Origin: Nemophila menziesii
Lineage: Eukaryota; Streptophyta; Magnoliopsida; Boraginales; Hydrophyllaceae
Reading direction: 5' to 3'
NCBI GenBank assembly: GCA_029959085.1
Contig: JARWIR010000021.1
Span: 19,555,620 to 19,619,619, forward strand
Length of the DNA stretch: 64,000 bases
The notes under the pieces are model-generated. The model saw nothing but the letters and a program-made list of their open reading frames with translations, was not told where the DNA came from and searched no databases. Numbering within the stretch: position 1 is the first letter of the stretch; each line of letters starts with the position of its first letter. The position numbers were made by a program, and so were the translations under genes. This document shows, one piece after another, positions 35,701-46,633 of this stretch.

Positions 35701-36129
35701 TCAAACCTTTGGTATGATCCTTTTGTGTCAAGTTTGTTGGGGCGTGTTCTGTTTAATTCAATCATATATATATAGAGAGAGGGAGGTGATGGTAGGAGGC
35801 GGCGTTACTTGGAGGCTTCGGTGATCAACAAAGTTGTTGAAGGGACAAGTGATGAACAGAGCTGTTGAGGGGATGGGTTATTAAAGGAGCTGTTGAAAGG
35901 ACGGGGTTTATATCGTACAAGTGTAATTACCCTTTATTGATTTTATAAGGTTTGAACCCTCTAGTTACTATCTGGTGGTCGCTATAAATTTAATATGTGG
36001 TTGGTAATCATCATTTTTAGGTCAAATAATTTATTACTAACCACTAGTGACCAGTAAAGTGCATATTTTAGCGACCACGGACTGCGAATGTTTGAAGATC
36101 GGTTGCTAGAGATCTGAACTATAATAGTG
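32719..36129. mobile_element. Possible non-autonomous CACTA-like element
   Basis: The left part (32,719-32,880) has repeats of TAGCAACCAC / GTGGTAGCTA and the right part (35,970-36,129) has the same motif as GGTCGCTA / TAGCGACCAC; the right end is TAGTG. The left end reads CACTC rather than CACTA. The flanking triplets (TCT, TAT) do not match. No transposase frame is inside. A SINE lies at 34,252-34,475. Boundaries are weakly supported. Confidence 0.35.
34252..34475 (+). mobile_element. tRNA-derived SINE, 5'-truncated
   Basis: It contains a B-box-like GGTTCGAATTCC (34,292-34,303) and ends with poly(A) at about 34,467-34,475. Its 3' body (blocks around CATGTTCAGGGAGG and its complement, GTGCGCATAAGCTAGCCCGG) matches the SINE at 38,958-39,210. 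The A-box part is not recognisable. Target duplications were not found. Confidence 0.65.
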
Positions 36130-38040
36130 TATATTTAGATGTGAATCCCTATTATATAGGTTTGTATTTGTTACATAAAATTGGAATGTATAAGACTACT
36201 AACAAGGTGAGTTCAAGGCTTGAGTGTGTGTTCAAAGCCTAAATATGTAGTCAAATCTGCCATTGGAGCTGAAGCTAACTCTCAGGAAAAACTAGCCGCT
36301 TCTGAAACCGAGATTACTATTTAAATTCATTAAACATAAGTTTGATTGTTGTTTAGTTAATTATCATGCCCTTTTAGTTGGTATAGAGATTAAGTTTGAT
36401 GGGTCTAACAATCATACAAAAGGAAGTGTTAGATTTGTTGTATGTGTAGAAAAGTTTGAGGAGATGAAAAGATTAATGATGTTTAAATGGTATAACTTAA
36501 TTTTAAACAACATAGAACTCCCAAGAAAACCGACTTAACTTGAGATAAATTGATGTCATACTACATTTAGTAAAAACATTCTATGTATTTTTAGGATTTG
36601 GGATATACGTATTTATTCTTTCTTTGTAGAAGGATCCTTGTTAGCATATATAGGCATGGGAGATTTAATGCAATCAATGACATTGTCTAGTACATTGTAT
36701 ATTATAATTTGACTATTTGGAACTGTGTATCGAATTGAATAGTTAATTGTAAGAGTCATACAATAACTTAAATTAATTATTTAATATATTCCCATGAGTC
36801 TTTAGTAGTTAAAAGAATTAGTAAAAAATATGAAGATACCTTTCCAATCTCAAGTAACTATGGATTTTCACTAACCTACTTGTTAATTTAACCATTGCAG
36901 CTTAATTTTGTGAAATTCAATACTCCTATATTATCCTTTTTTTGGCCAGTTTATACTCCTATATTTCTGAAATGTAAATTATCCAGATCAGAAGCGGGTT
37001 CTTTTAGTAGCACCAGGAGGAGAAGCGGGGCCGATCTGGGTGGGCGAGGGGGAGGCTGCCCCCGACCTCAAGGAGATCGTGATAAAATGACCAAACTTTT
37101 TTTTTTGCATTTTTTTTATATAAATAGACTCCCACTTTTCCCAAAAAAACAAAAATCATCTCCAAACCTAAAATTGTTCTAAAAAAGAATTTCGGGCCAG
37201 TGCCCCAATCCCCTCTTACTTTTACAACCCCCTCTCCTCTCCAAAATCCATCTTGGAGAAGCCTTGGAGGTGTAATAGGTGTTTCCCACCACCTTATCAG
37301 AAGAACAAAAGGATTCTTCTCTTTATGCAAAACTATAGGGTTTTTTACCCTTTGTCAAACCATAGGGGGTATATGGTATTTAACCCTATAAATTTATGAG
37401 TTCATAATACTAATTTATATTCGAAATTACAAAGAAAAACTTAAACTGTATTAGTTCTTTTTTTAGCAGGCTTCCATGATGGCATAGATTATATTATATG
37501 AATATATAGGAATGATTATTTGTTACTAATAAAAATGATTATTGGTTTAATAACAAGAAAATGGACCATGTACAAATTACAATAATTGCTCTTAAAGCCA
37601 GAGATGAGTTCATAAATGCTTATGAAATGGGTAATTAAGAATTTGAGGCTCGTAATATTAATATTAGAGTTAATTGCATAGTATCTCCATGTGCTGAAGT
37701 TAATAGAAGAAAACCTCTTAATGGTTATTTAATAGCACGAAAACCCAATGAAATAGGTTATTATAGGCATGAAAATCCCATAAGTTAATTGTTCTGTCAA
37801 GTTTGTGGACTTATTATCTTAGACCATGTGGGACTTTACGGCAATTAATTGATCATATGGGGTTTTGATGCAATTAGATAAGACCACATGGGGGCTTGGT
37901 GCAATTGACCCATTAATAATAAAAACCTTGGGGCATACAGGAAGAATGTGAAAGATTAAATCTTATATGGATACTAATAGAAATTATACTCAAATATCTG
38001 TTTCATATTAAGGGAACTATCTATAGTAGTATTGAATGCA
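36130..38040. other. No recognisable gene
   Basis: Frames near 36,895-37,391 overlap each other on both strands and carry no family motif. One MITE end lies at 37,338-37,388. A short inverted-repeat phrase around ACCACATGGGG recurs at 37,825-37,895. Nothing else is supported. Confidence 0.4.
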
Positions 38041-38049
38041 TAGTTACAG

Positions 38050-38391
38050 ATGTTCAAGGGATTGATACATGGAGTATATGCATGTAATTTTTTTGCAGAA
38101 AACCTAGCAGAAGTAGAAAAAGAAGAAGTTGGGCTAAGGAACACAATTCTTGTGGCACATAACTTTCCTAACTATGCTATTATTAAACCTTTTGCTAAAT
38201 GTACTAGACCTATATATAGGAAATTATGTAACTTGTATGAAGATGTTTGTAAAGTTGCTTTTGGTAGAAACTTTAGATTTTTTTCTCTCAAAGAAAGAAG
38301 AACATTATTATTGATTGGATTCCAAAACAAAAACTTTCTAGAATGGTGTTTGGTAATTGAATATTCAGCACCTTTTCAAGTTAGTAGTTAG
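38050..38391 (+). CDS. Unidentified 113-codon frame
   Basis: A complete ATG-to-stop frame ends 52 bp before a CACTA terminus. The peptide is rich in aromatic and basic residues with clusters such as 'YRKLCNLYEDVCKVAFG'. I do not recognise it. It may be an exon piece of a decayed transposon or host gene, or chance. Confidence 0.2.
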   Translation: MFKGLIHGVYACNFFAENLAEVEKEEVGLRNTILVAHNFPNYAIIKPFAKCTRPIYRKLCNLYEDVCKVAFGRNFRFFSLKERRTLLLIGFQNKNFLEWCLVIEYSAPFQVSS

Positions 38392-38442
38392 TACCAAATG
38401 ACAATGATTCTATGGGCATAGGCTGATCTTCTGTGATATTTT

Positions 38443-38770
38443 CACTACAAGAAATAATATTATTAGAGACGATATATTGCGACAATACTAAAATGGTCTC
38501 TATGATATTTTTAACGATAACATTTCCTGCGTCAACACCCAAATGACTTCTAATTATATTTTTAGCGGAAATGTTTGCCGCTAAAGATAAAATCAATAGA
38601 AGTAAAAATAAATAATTTGCTACAAAAGGTGTTCTAGAGACAAACTTATTAATACGAACAAATAGCGGTGAAATTCACCGCTAATACCTATTAGCGGTAA
38701 AATTAAGACTTTTAGTAACAAATTTTTTTGCCGCTAAAGATAATATTTATTATGGTGTTTGTTCAATTCA
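38443..38770. mobile_element. CACTA terminus, CACTACAAGAAA type
   Basis: CACTACAAGAAA at 38,443 is the canonical end of plant CACTA elements. It is followed by subterminal repeats in both orientations (TTTAGCGG / CCGCTAAA near 38,562, 38,575, 38,660, 38,683 and 38,743). No TTTCTTGTAGTG terminus was found to the right, so only one end survives. Confidence 0.7.
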
Positions 38771-38815
38771 TTTCAATGAAATTTGTTTTATATATGACTA
38801 AAAAGATTATTAACT

Positions 38816-39510
38816 AAAACTCCCTAACAATTCTCTTTATCCCTTTTGAAAGCTTGAACTAATTTATACCAAGGAAACTTCTAAACACTAGGCCAAGTAG
38901 TCTCATCGGGGTCTAACGAAGCTCAAAAATCTTGATCAACTATCTAGGCTTGATTTTTTTTTTTCGATGTATGGGTGTCCGGGCCAGCTTACGCGCACCA
39001 CGACTAATCTCATAGGAAATATACACGCCTCCTCATGCATACTCCCACTTAATCAGATCTAGGTTACCCATGTTCAGGGAGGAGACTCGAACCATGCACC
39101 CCTTGCTTACCCCCTTTAAGGGCTCAAGAAATAACACGGCTGAGGGGATTCGAACTCTGTACCTCCTAGTTGAGAGACAGGGTCCTGGCCACTGAGCTAG
39201 TCCCAGTGGTTATCTAGGCTTGATTTTCCTTTCATGATCGGTTTCCCATGCAAAAGTTTCGTAAAAGAACACCTAAATGACAACATATTGAGAGTTGTCC
39301 CATATTTCGTATCCCCAAGAAGTAATTCAAAAGGCCTGATCAAGCAATACAAATGAGGTCGGCTAATTTATCTGTAATGAAATCTAAAATTACTTGTACC
39401 CCAAATTAATTACACGGTTTGTAAGATTTTCATTTTTTCATCTTAACAGAATACTTCCAATCCAAAATCAACAATATATATTAGATTTCCTTTATTATAT
39501 CTGAGAGAAT
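38816..39510 (-). pseudogene. CDKC kinase pseudogene, copy 3 (middle of the kinase domain)
   Basis: Minus-strand remnants read: a 'YNKGNL…DFGL' piece of the activation-loop exon (39,430-39,510); 'LLLGDTKYG' and 'LLHGKPI' (39,230-39,330); and, after a SINE insertion, 'DETTWPSV' and 'KFPWYKL'-like pieces (38,816-38,935). Stops and shifts are frequent. These exons are earlier in the gene than those of copy 2, yet they lie downstream of copy 2 on this strand, so this is a separate copy. Confidence 0.75.
38941..39227 (-). mobile_element. tRNA-derived SINE with 17-bp target duplication
   Basis: The SINE body is 38,958-39,210. It is flanked by TATCTAGGCTTGATTTT at 38,941-38,957 and 39,211-39,227. 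Read on the minus strand it starts near ACCACTGGGACTAGCTCAGTGG, which contains an RNA polymerase III A box (TAGCTCAGTGG). It has a B box in GAGTTCGAATCCCC and ends in a run of A before the duplication. It interrupts an exon of CDKC copy 3. It is an internal-promoter retroposon, not a functional tRNA. Confidence 0.92.
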
Positions 39511-39684
39511 TTGATCCATATGTTAACTTGAACATTGAGTTTATAAAACCATTAGACTTTGGGTTACAATTTGGTTTAGTAAGTTTTGCCTGAAATTCCA
39601 AATCAAAGGAAACATAATTTGTAATACAAATCTATCACAGTTAAACCAACAACTTCATATGTTTGTTTATGTATGTATGTCCTA

Positions 39685-41078
39685 TCACCGTCGATGCTGC
39701 TGTTGCCAGCCAAACTGCTGGTTACGGTTTCCAACACCCCTCGCAGGATTCAAAGCTCTGCCACCACCTCCACCACCACCACGAGCAGAACCTCCATAAT
39801 CACCGGTTACTGAAAAATTGGGCGCCCATGCATATCTACCAGAAACTCCTCCTCGAGGCATAGTTACAGAAGGAGCTAAAGCTCCAGGATATGGCGGTGG
39901 TGCCCGTACTCCCACCGGAACCTGAAGTGGTGGTGCATAGGGTCCACCACCAATATAGCCTCCTTGACACAGACCACCAACTTGATCTTGGTAAAATCCG
40001 CCTGTATTTTGGTTTCCATAATGACCCCAAATCATAGGTGGTAGACCACCACCGAGTGGGCTTCCAAACGGGTAATGAGTTACACTTGAACTGGGTCCAC
40101 CAAAAGCAGCAGCAGGAGGCTGAGGTGGTGGTGGTGGCTGAGCGTTGTGTACAGGAGAAGTCGTCTCCTCCGGTGGGACCCAGTGTCGAGGCTGTTGTTG
40201 TTGTTGAATAGGAGGTAATCTAGCGTGTTGAGGTGGATGCTGTAAGTTTTGTCTTTTTGCTACTTCCTCGTTTTGTCGTTGTAGTTGCCTCTTTTTCTTT
40301 GTCTGAAAGTTGTGTGAGGTTTCATACGTAGGCAAACTGTTCAAACATATAAACACCACATTAATGACACTACTAATAATACTATTATCGAAAGTTAAAA
40401 TACCAAATATACCCGTGGTTACCAAAAGGTAAAATAAAAAACCTATATGGTTTTCAAAGTTACAATTACCCCCTTGGGTCTAATTGCAATTTAAGGATCC
40501 ATACAATATGCAAAACCTGCTCCATGGGTCCTTATATCATTAAAAAATTGCATTATATGTTCCTAAATTAGTTTTCTTTTTGGTAAGTCTTGTAAGCCCC
40601 TAGTTTAGTTAATTTTAAATTAATTACACTATGAATTCTAATATCCTATAAAATACATTTTAAAAGTTATAGGGGGCAAATAAAGCTTCTGCAAATTCTG
40701 AGAAGCACGGTAAACTAGTGATATAATATATTTTCAAAAAATAATAATTTTTTTATTTTTTTGAAAAATCAAGAGGGGAGGAGGGGGCATGGATTGACCC
40801 ACCCCCTGGGGAGTTTTGACCTTTTATCGTACTAAAGGGGTATATTTGGTATGGTACCTATTAAAGATTAAAACATAAACATACCTTATTCGATCACACG
40901 GTAATGGATCACACCTGAAATAATCAGCATCTAGAGCTTCCTTTGCCGTTATTCTCTATTTAATCCAAAAAAAAAACAAATTAATCATATTAAAGGCAGA
41001 AAAAAAAAGTATAAAATTACCTTAGCTGGGTCAAGCGTAAGCATTTTATCGAGCAGATCCAAAGCTTCTTTATCGAAA
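39685..41078 (-). CDS. CDKC: CDKC kinase, copy 2: three intact C-terminal exons of a truncated gene
   Basis: Exons on the minus strand are 41,021-41,078, 40,885-40,955 and 39,685-40,336, with GT...AG introns, matching phases and no stop for about 260 codons. They encode the end of the kinase domain ('FDKEALDLLDKMLTLDPAK', then 'RITAKEALDADYF' and 'CDPLPCD') and the CDKC tail. The tail has 'FQTKKKRQLQRQ', a 'LPPIQQQQQ' stretch, proline-rich and glycine-rich low-complexity regions and a terminal 'NQQFGWQQQ'. In plants CDKC pairs with cyclin T and phosphorylates the RNA polymerase II tail. Upstream of 41,165 the sequence no longer looks like CDKC, so the ATP site and catalytic loop are absent and no active kinase can be made from this locus alone. 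The earlier exon's donor (CAGTAAG near 41,155) seems to be all that remains of it. Confidence 0.85.
40399..40858. mobile_element. MITE-like element in the last intron of CDKC copy 2
   Basis: The ends are inverted: TACCAAATATACCC…CCAAAAGGTAAAA on the left and GACCTTTTATCG…GGGGTATATTTGGTA on the right. It occupies the same intron as the MITE at 22,751 in copy 1. It is longer than its relatives and may contain a secondary insertion (about 40,470-40,800). Confidence 0.6.
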
Positions 41079-41422
41079 CTGCACAAACAAAAACAAAACC
41101 ATGATGTATACATACATATAATATATAATTTTTTTTATGAATTCGCAATACTTACTGTCTGTTCCTCAACTGCCAAAAAATTCCATCTAAGTTTGATAAC
41201 ATCTTCTAATACCTATAAATGTCTCATATATCATTAATTCACTCCAAAAAATGCCATAATAATTACCATGACCAACTTACTAACACATAAACACAAATAA
41301 TTAAAACAAACAGGAAACTAGGTGAATAAAGATTAAAGTGTCTATCCATGGCAAATAGAATCATTATATATAGGACAAAAACTGTTAAAAAACCCAGCAA
41401 TATCCAAAGAAATTAAACTGAC

Positions 41423-41543
41423 CTGCTAAGAAAAAAATTTGGTGTTCAGGTTCTGTGTGTTTGACAGAATGTGGACCACCTGAAGCCATGTGTCTGTCTG
41501 GATTATTTTGCAGATTCCATAAAACACATTCTGCAGAAGCCCT
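41423..41543 (-). CDS. Unidentified exon-like segment
   Basis: On the minus strand, TTTTTTAG acceptor and GTCAG donor sites bound 40 open codons. The peptide contains 'CVLWNLQNNPDRHMAS' and 'HTEPEHQIFFLA', which reads like real protein, but I do not recognise it. No linked exon is visible. Confidence 0.3.
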
Positions 41544-44349
41544 CTAAAAAAACAGATAAAGATTTATTGAGAAATCTGGTACAACTATATATAGATTATT
41601 CGTGTTTTAAAGAAATTTAAGGTAGTTTTGTGTTCTATTTATGTAGCTCTTAGAGAATGGAGGATCCAAAGATGTAAAGGATAAATAAGGGATTTTAGAA
41701 GTTTATATTAAAATTTATAGAAATATATTCTAAGGGAAACGAAAGTTACTTGATTGAAATGTTATGGTCAACGATCTTGTCACTTGAATGATGGAGTTTC
41801 TTCACGAAATACATTACCTGTCACACGATAAAAAAAATCTAATTCATTTTATATAATTGCATATGAATTTTGTATTTCCCTTCTTTTTAAATAGTGTTAG
41901 AAAAAAATATATTAGTAAAGTACATATAAAATATATTCAGAACAGAAGGCATAGAGACACGAAAAGTTGTCTTTCATACATAATCCTAGAAGGCGTAATG
42001 GCTGGGCTGATCGAGTGGTGCGAAGTGCTAGACAATGGACGGTACTCAGAGGGAGACCGAATCAGGACCGTCCATTGTACGCGGGTGACTTATTGTACGG
42101 ATGACAAAAAAAATATTGATATATTATACACAAAATCTGGTATATTAAATGTATGTACATATACCATATTACTTGAATCAAATAACCAAAAATGTTGAAC
42201 CTTTAAGGGTAAGGGTTAACCGACCTAAAGCATACCAAAAAAATCTAAACGGGGAAAAGGTCTAAGCCAAAAAAAAAAAAAACTAGCCCAATTTTTTCCA
42301 GGTTTTGAGTTAATCATAATAAATCAAAGTATTAATTGTATAAATGTTAATATATGTGAAAAATACATTAAAAAATAAACAAATTAAATTTGTTCATCTC
42401 ATGGGCAGAATTTTTGTTGGGGGTAAACGGAGTTCAGGAACAACACCTTGGAAAAAAACCATTTGATTTAATTACAATATAGGTCTCTATATTATTTAAA
42501 ATTACACCAAATGTCCTTATATTACACTTAAAATTTTATTATAGATTTTGATATTATTTTTGAATTAATTACACTAAAATAGCCTAGTTTATATACATAT
42601 AACATGTATTCATATAAACTATATAAAACAAAGCTAAATAAGGTAATTTCTAAAAGTTTGGGGGCAAAGTAAAGATCGGAAAAACTTGGAGACCATACGT
42701 TTAAATTTATTTATTTATTTTTATTTTCTTAAAAGGTTAAAATATTTAAAAAAACAGGGAAAATATGCCACCCACTCTTCCCGTTCCCCCCGCTTCCGCC
42801 AACTAATATGTGGCTTTGCCACTAATTCATATATGTAAAGTTACAAAAATACTAAAACAATTAGTATAATAATATCGATCATAATAGATCGCATAGATGT
42901 ATAAACTATAAAATTCATAGATTTGAAATCAAAACCATAAATTCATAACTAACCAAAATAAACATATGATTTATTCATCCGTTTCTTCTTCTTTTTCTTC
43001 ATCTTCAATGGAACTTTTTTCCACAATTATTTCACGATTTTTGTGGTTAGATTTTCACAAGGAAAGAAAGTTGAAGATAAAGGATTTCAAAGAACGGCGA
43101 AAGAAGATGAGATAAAGATATGGAATGTATTAGGGTTGTAGGAAAACAATAATATATTAGATTATATGGTTCTATCAGGTGAGAAGGGTATGGGCTAGGT
43201 AAATGTTTGGGCCGACTAAAAAAATTTGGCCTATAAGTTCGAACGTGTATTTTGTTAAACAAAAAAAAATGGGCTGGTTATTTCGGTTGGAGTGGTAAGT
43301 TCACATTCCCAACTAGGCTACCAACATTTACTTTATACAACTCGACAATCATTTGACAAAATATATTATTTAAATCACACGATAAAAATATCTAATAAAT
43401 ATGAAAAAAATAGAATATACATCTAAACATGAGATCAAATGCTTAATACCAGTTAAACAAATAATAATAATAACTTAACCTCAAAATTAATCATTATATA
43501 TATTAATTATACAACACATTAGAATTTTTTGCCCAAGAAATAGTCTTATGGGGGGTGAATAAGAACCATGCGAATTAATAATAATCAAACACAAACGACT
43601 TGGTTCAACTCAATTTGAAAAAATTAAATTTGTTGGGACTAACATATAGATACATTAGATTTACATGAAGAGTTATGATATATGAGTGAGACACTCAATC
43701 AAGAACTTAATGTATACACTGGATGTTAGTTTCTAGCCAATGATCGAATAGAAAAAGATACAAGCACTAAGCATGCAATATCTAATTCTAAAAATATATA
43801 GGAAATAGAACAAACACTTGGAATTCACAATAGTATAGAGAGAGGGAAAAAGTGATACACATAATTTTAAGTGGTTTGACACCTGTAGGTTTAGTCTACT
43901 ACCTAAGGTCTATTTGACGGTTAGGATTTCACTAGTTATTCAACTAGAAACTCCCATGTCTCTTGAAAATTAGAGTACAAACCTATACAACCCCTTTGAA
44001 TTGAAATAACCACATGTGTTATCACTTAACCAATGAAACCGAGTATACAATATTCCTTCACGATATCACTTTACTAGCTCGTGAATACTTCCCTTATGAA
44101 TCTCCACACAATAACAAGTATACAATCTATACTCACGGTATACCACTTCACACACCTGTGAGACTTCACTCATGTATACACCTACATGAGATCTAAAACT
44201 ATTCTTATCTTGTATATTAAAGATCCCACTTCTTAATAGAACAAAATCACCACTAGAGTTTAAAATGATTCAAATCTATCTGGCTTCTATACTCCTTGAT
44301 GAGTAGATGAATTAGAAAAAAAAGGGCTACTATGGTGGTGGGGGAAAAG
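41544..44349. other. No recognisable gene
   Basis: AT-rich sequence. A small perfect hairpin (CAATGGACGGT … ACCGTCCATTG) lies near 42,033-42,079. Phrases of the type 'GGTCCCTATATTA' recur here and at 33,970-34,800, suggesting a worn-down interspersed repeat. No coding motif was found. Confidence 0.4.
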
Positions 44350-45031
44350 TGTGATAAAATAATAGATACAAATAAGAGAACTACACCTTATACTACCACG
44401 ATAAACTCTCTGCAAGTGAACAGATCGTTTGCAAGTAATAAGTAATAATACGGATATCGATCTCAGGGACTACGAAAGTTAGTTTATAAATATTGTAATT
44501 ACTAAGTGGACTAGAAATAGTTGGTAAAAAATACACAAAGACACTAAATATTTGTTTGGTTTTATGACTCTAAACAGACTTAAATTAAAGACAGGAAAGT
44601 AAAATAGGATAAACAGAAGCTTATGATAGTTTAGCTTGAGAACTAGCAAGTAATCCACTAGCCTTGTTCTATGTTTATTACTTTAGGGAAAATAGTGTGA
44701 TATACAATAGCCAGGATTCTAAATTCCTCCTAATCTCCTTCCAGATGGACTTAGGAGGCTCAAAACTTGGTGGTTAAATTAAACCCTAATGACTATCCAG
44801 TTAGGCAAGCCCTTCAGATTACTACCGCACACTAGACGACTATGTGGTGTTTTCTATAATTGAATCCCCCTTCCGGGTGTTAACTCAATTACTATGGTAA
44901 TCCTATACGTGCCCATCACAAGAACTACATACATTAATTCAAAGTACATAATACAGAGTTATCAATACTAAATTCAATTAAATGTAGAAGACATCCCAAA
45001 CTAAATAACATATATAAAAAGTCTAGGGTTC

Positions 45032-46616
45032 TGGTGGTCCTTTGTGTGTTCTAAAAATTAAATGCAAATGCTAATCGAACCACAACCGCAAGTGTACGGT
45101 TGTCCCAAGTAGTATGTATGGTAATACAGATTTGTTCCAAGGACGGATGGTTGATCACAATGTTTAGCAAGTAGTGATTGATGCACTTATGAAAGTAAAA
45201 GATAATAAAATGTTTGTTTGGTTTTGTTGATTAAAGCTAATGAATAAAAGACAAATAATTAAATGCAAGTAGAAACTAAGACGCAAGTAAAATAAGTGAA
45301 AACGCAATATGAGATGTAGCACTTGAGAACGCAAGGATCCTCCCTATCCTATTTCTTAACTTATGTTGTTTAAGGGCTAAATTGGTCAATTACAATGGTC
45401 GGGATTCTAAATTCCTTATACCCCCGTCAGGGTGGACTATAAGGCAATCCTAGAGTGTCACTAGTCCCGTCAGGGTAAATATGATCCACTTTTAGATGTT
45501 TAAGTTTATTACCGCATAGGCCCTAAAATTAGCTAAGTTCGTCAGAATCAATAGCTTCGATTTTAGATTGAATAAATGGTTCTGTACCTAAACCCTCCGT
45601 CAGGATGATCCACACGCCACATATGTGGAATAGCCTAGATACTAACACCTGTTCTTAGTTAGCTACTCTAAAAACAGTAAATATTCGCAATTTATCGAAA
45701 AGAGTAAAAGCCCCAATCTAATTTAATTTAACAGAAACCCAAATTCAGGACAAATCATTTAACAGAATTGGGATTCACCCATAAAGCATTCTCAAGCACT
45801 AATAAATGTTTTAGCTCATACTAATTAAAACAAAAACTAAATTAAAAATAATAAAATTCATATTGTTTACAGAAAGAAAATACAGAGAAACCTAATTTCG
45901 GAATTGGGTTGGCTGCGAATTGGAGATAAAGACCGTCTCCAGCTCTTGGCTTCTTCTTTTCCTTGTTTCTGCTTCTTCTCCGGACACTCTCTTCTAAGGA
46001 TGATTTTGATTTGAAGAATAAATTGAGAGGTACTGAATAATGAGGTCTAAAGACCTATTTATAATCATAAAATCGGATTAGGGCTTTTACTTAAGGATTA
46101 AGTAAAAATTAGAAAAGCCCAAGTCCACTAATTAAGCCCAAATCCCGTAACTGCTGATACACCTTCACTAAAACGGCTTTTCCCGCTTCGTTATGACCCC
46201 GATTGACCTCATTCCAGTTTCTAAAGTTCCGTAACTCGATAAGGAACATAATCTCTTCAAGGGTCAGCGGCTAAATCATCTCTTAAGCACCTCAAAATCA
46301 GCAATCTATGGCCTGGAAAATAGATTTTCAGCTCTAAAAATAATATCTTCGGGATTTATCTTTAAGTCTTGACTCCATATCATGATCTTTGACTTTCTCC
46401 TCGGATTCCTCTTCTAGCTAACATCTAAAACCTGTAAACTTTACACTAAAAATACCAATATTACGCGCAAAAGTTTAATAAATCAAAATTACTAGAAATA
46501 AAATGGAAATTCCGGATTATTGCATATTAGCACCAAAAGTCTATCTAAATAATCAAATAAACACAAAAAATGATGTCTCCCAATGGCATAAAATTAGAAC
46601 ATTTAGGGAGACATCA
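45032..46616 (-). repeat. 3' LTR of element A (1,585 bp)
   Basis: Plus-strand ends are TGGTGGTCC and GAGACATCA. A TATA-like box lies on the minus strand near 46,054-46,063. Direct reading against 51,261-52,822 shows many substitutions and small indels, of the order of ten percent. Confidence 0.92.
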
Positions 46617-46633
46617 AGACCCCCAACTCAAAC
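46617..46633 (-). other. Polypurine tract of element A
   Basis: On the minus strand GTTTGAGTTGGGGGTCT abuts the LTR start. Confidence 0.8.

Noticed and set aside
36895..37391. Overlapping frames on both strands (95-108 codons)
   Set aside because: Mutually overlapping, no family resemblance; the region contains a MITE end and homopolymers.
39110..39200. tRNA-like A and B boxes near 39,110-39,205 (minus strand)
   Set aside because: No cloverleaf can be formed and the sequence continues into a poly(A)-tailed body with a 17-bp target duplication, so it is a SINE promoter, not a tRNA gene.
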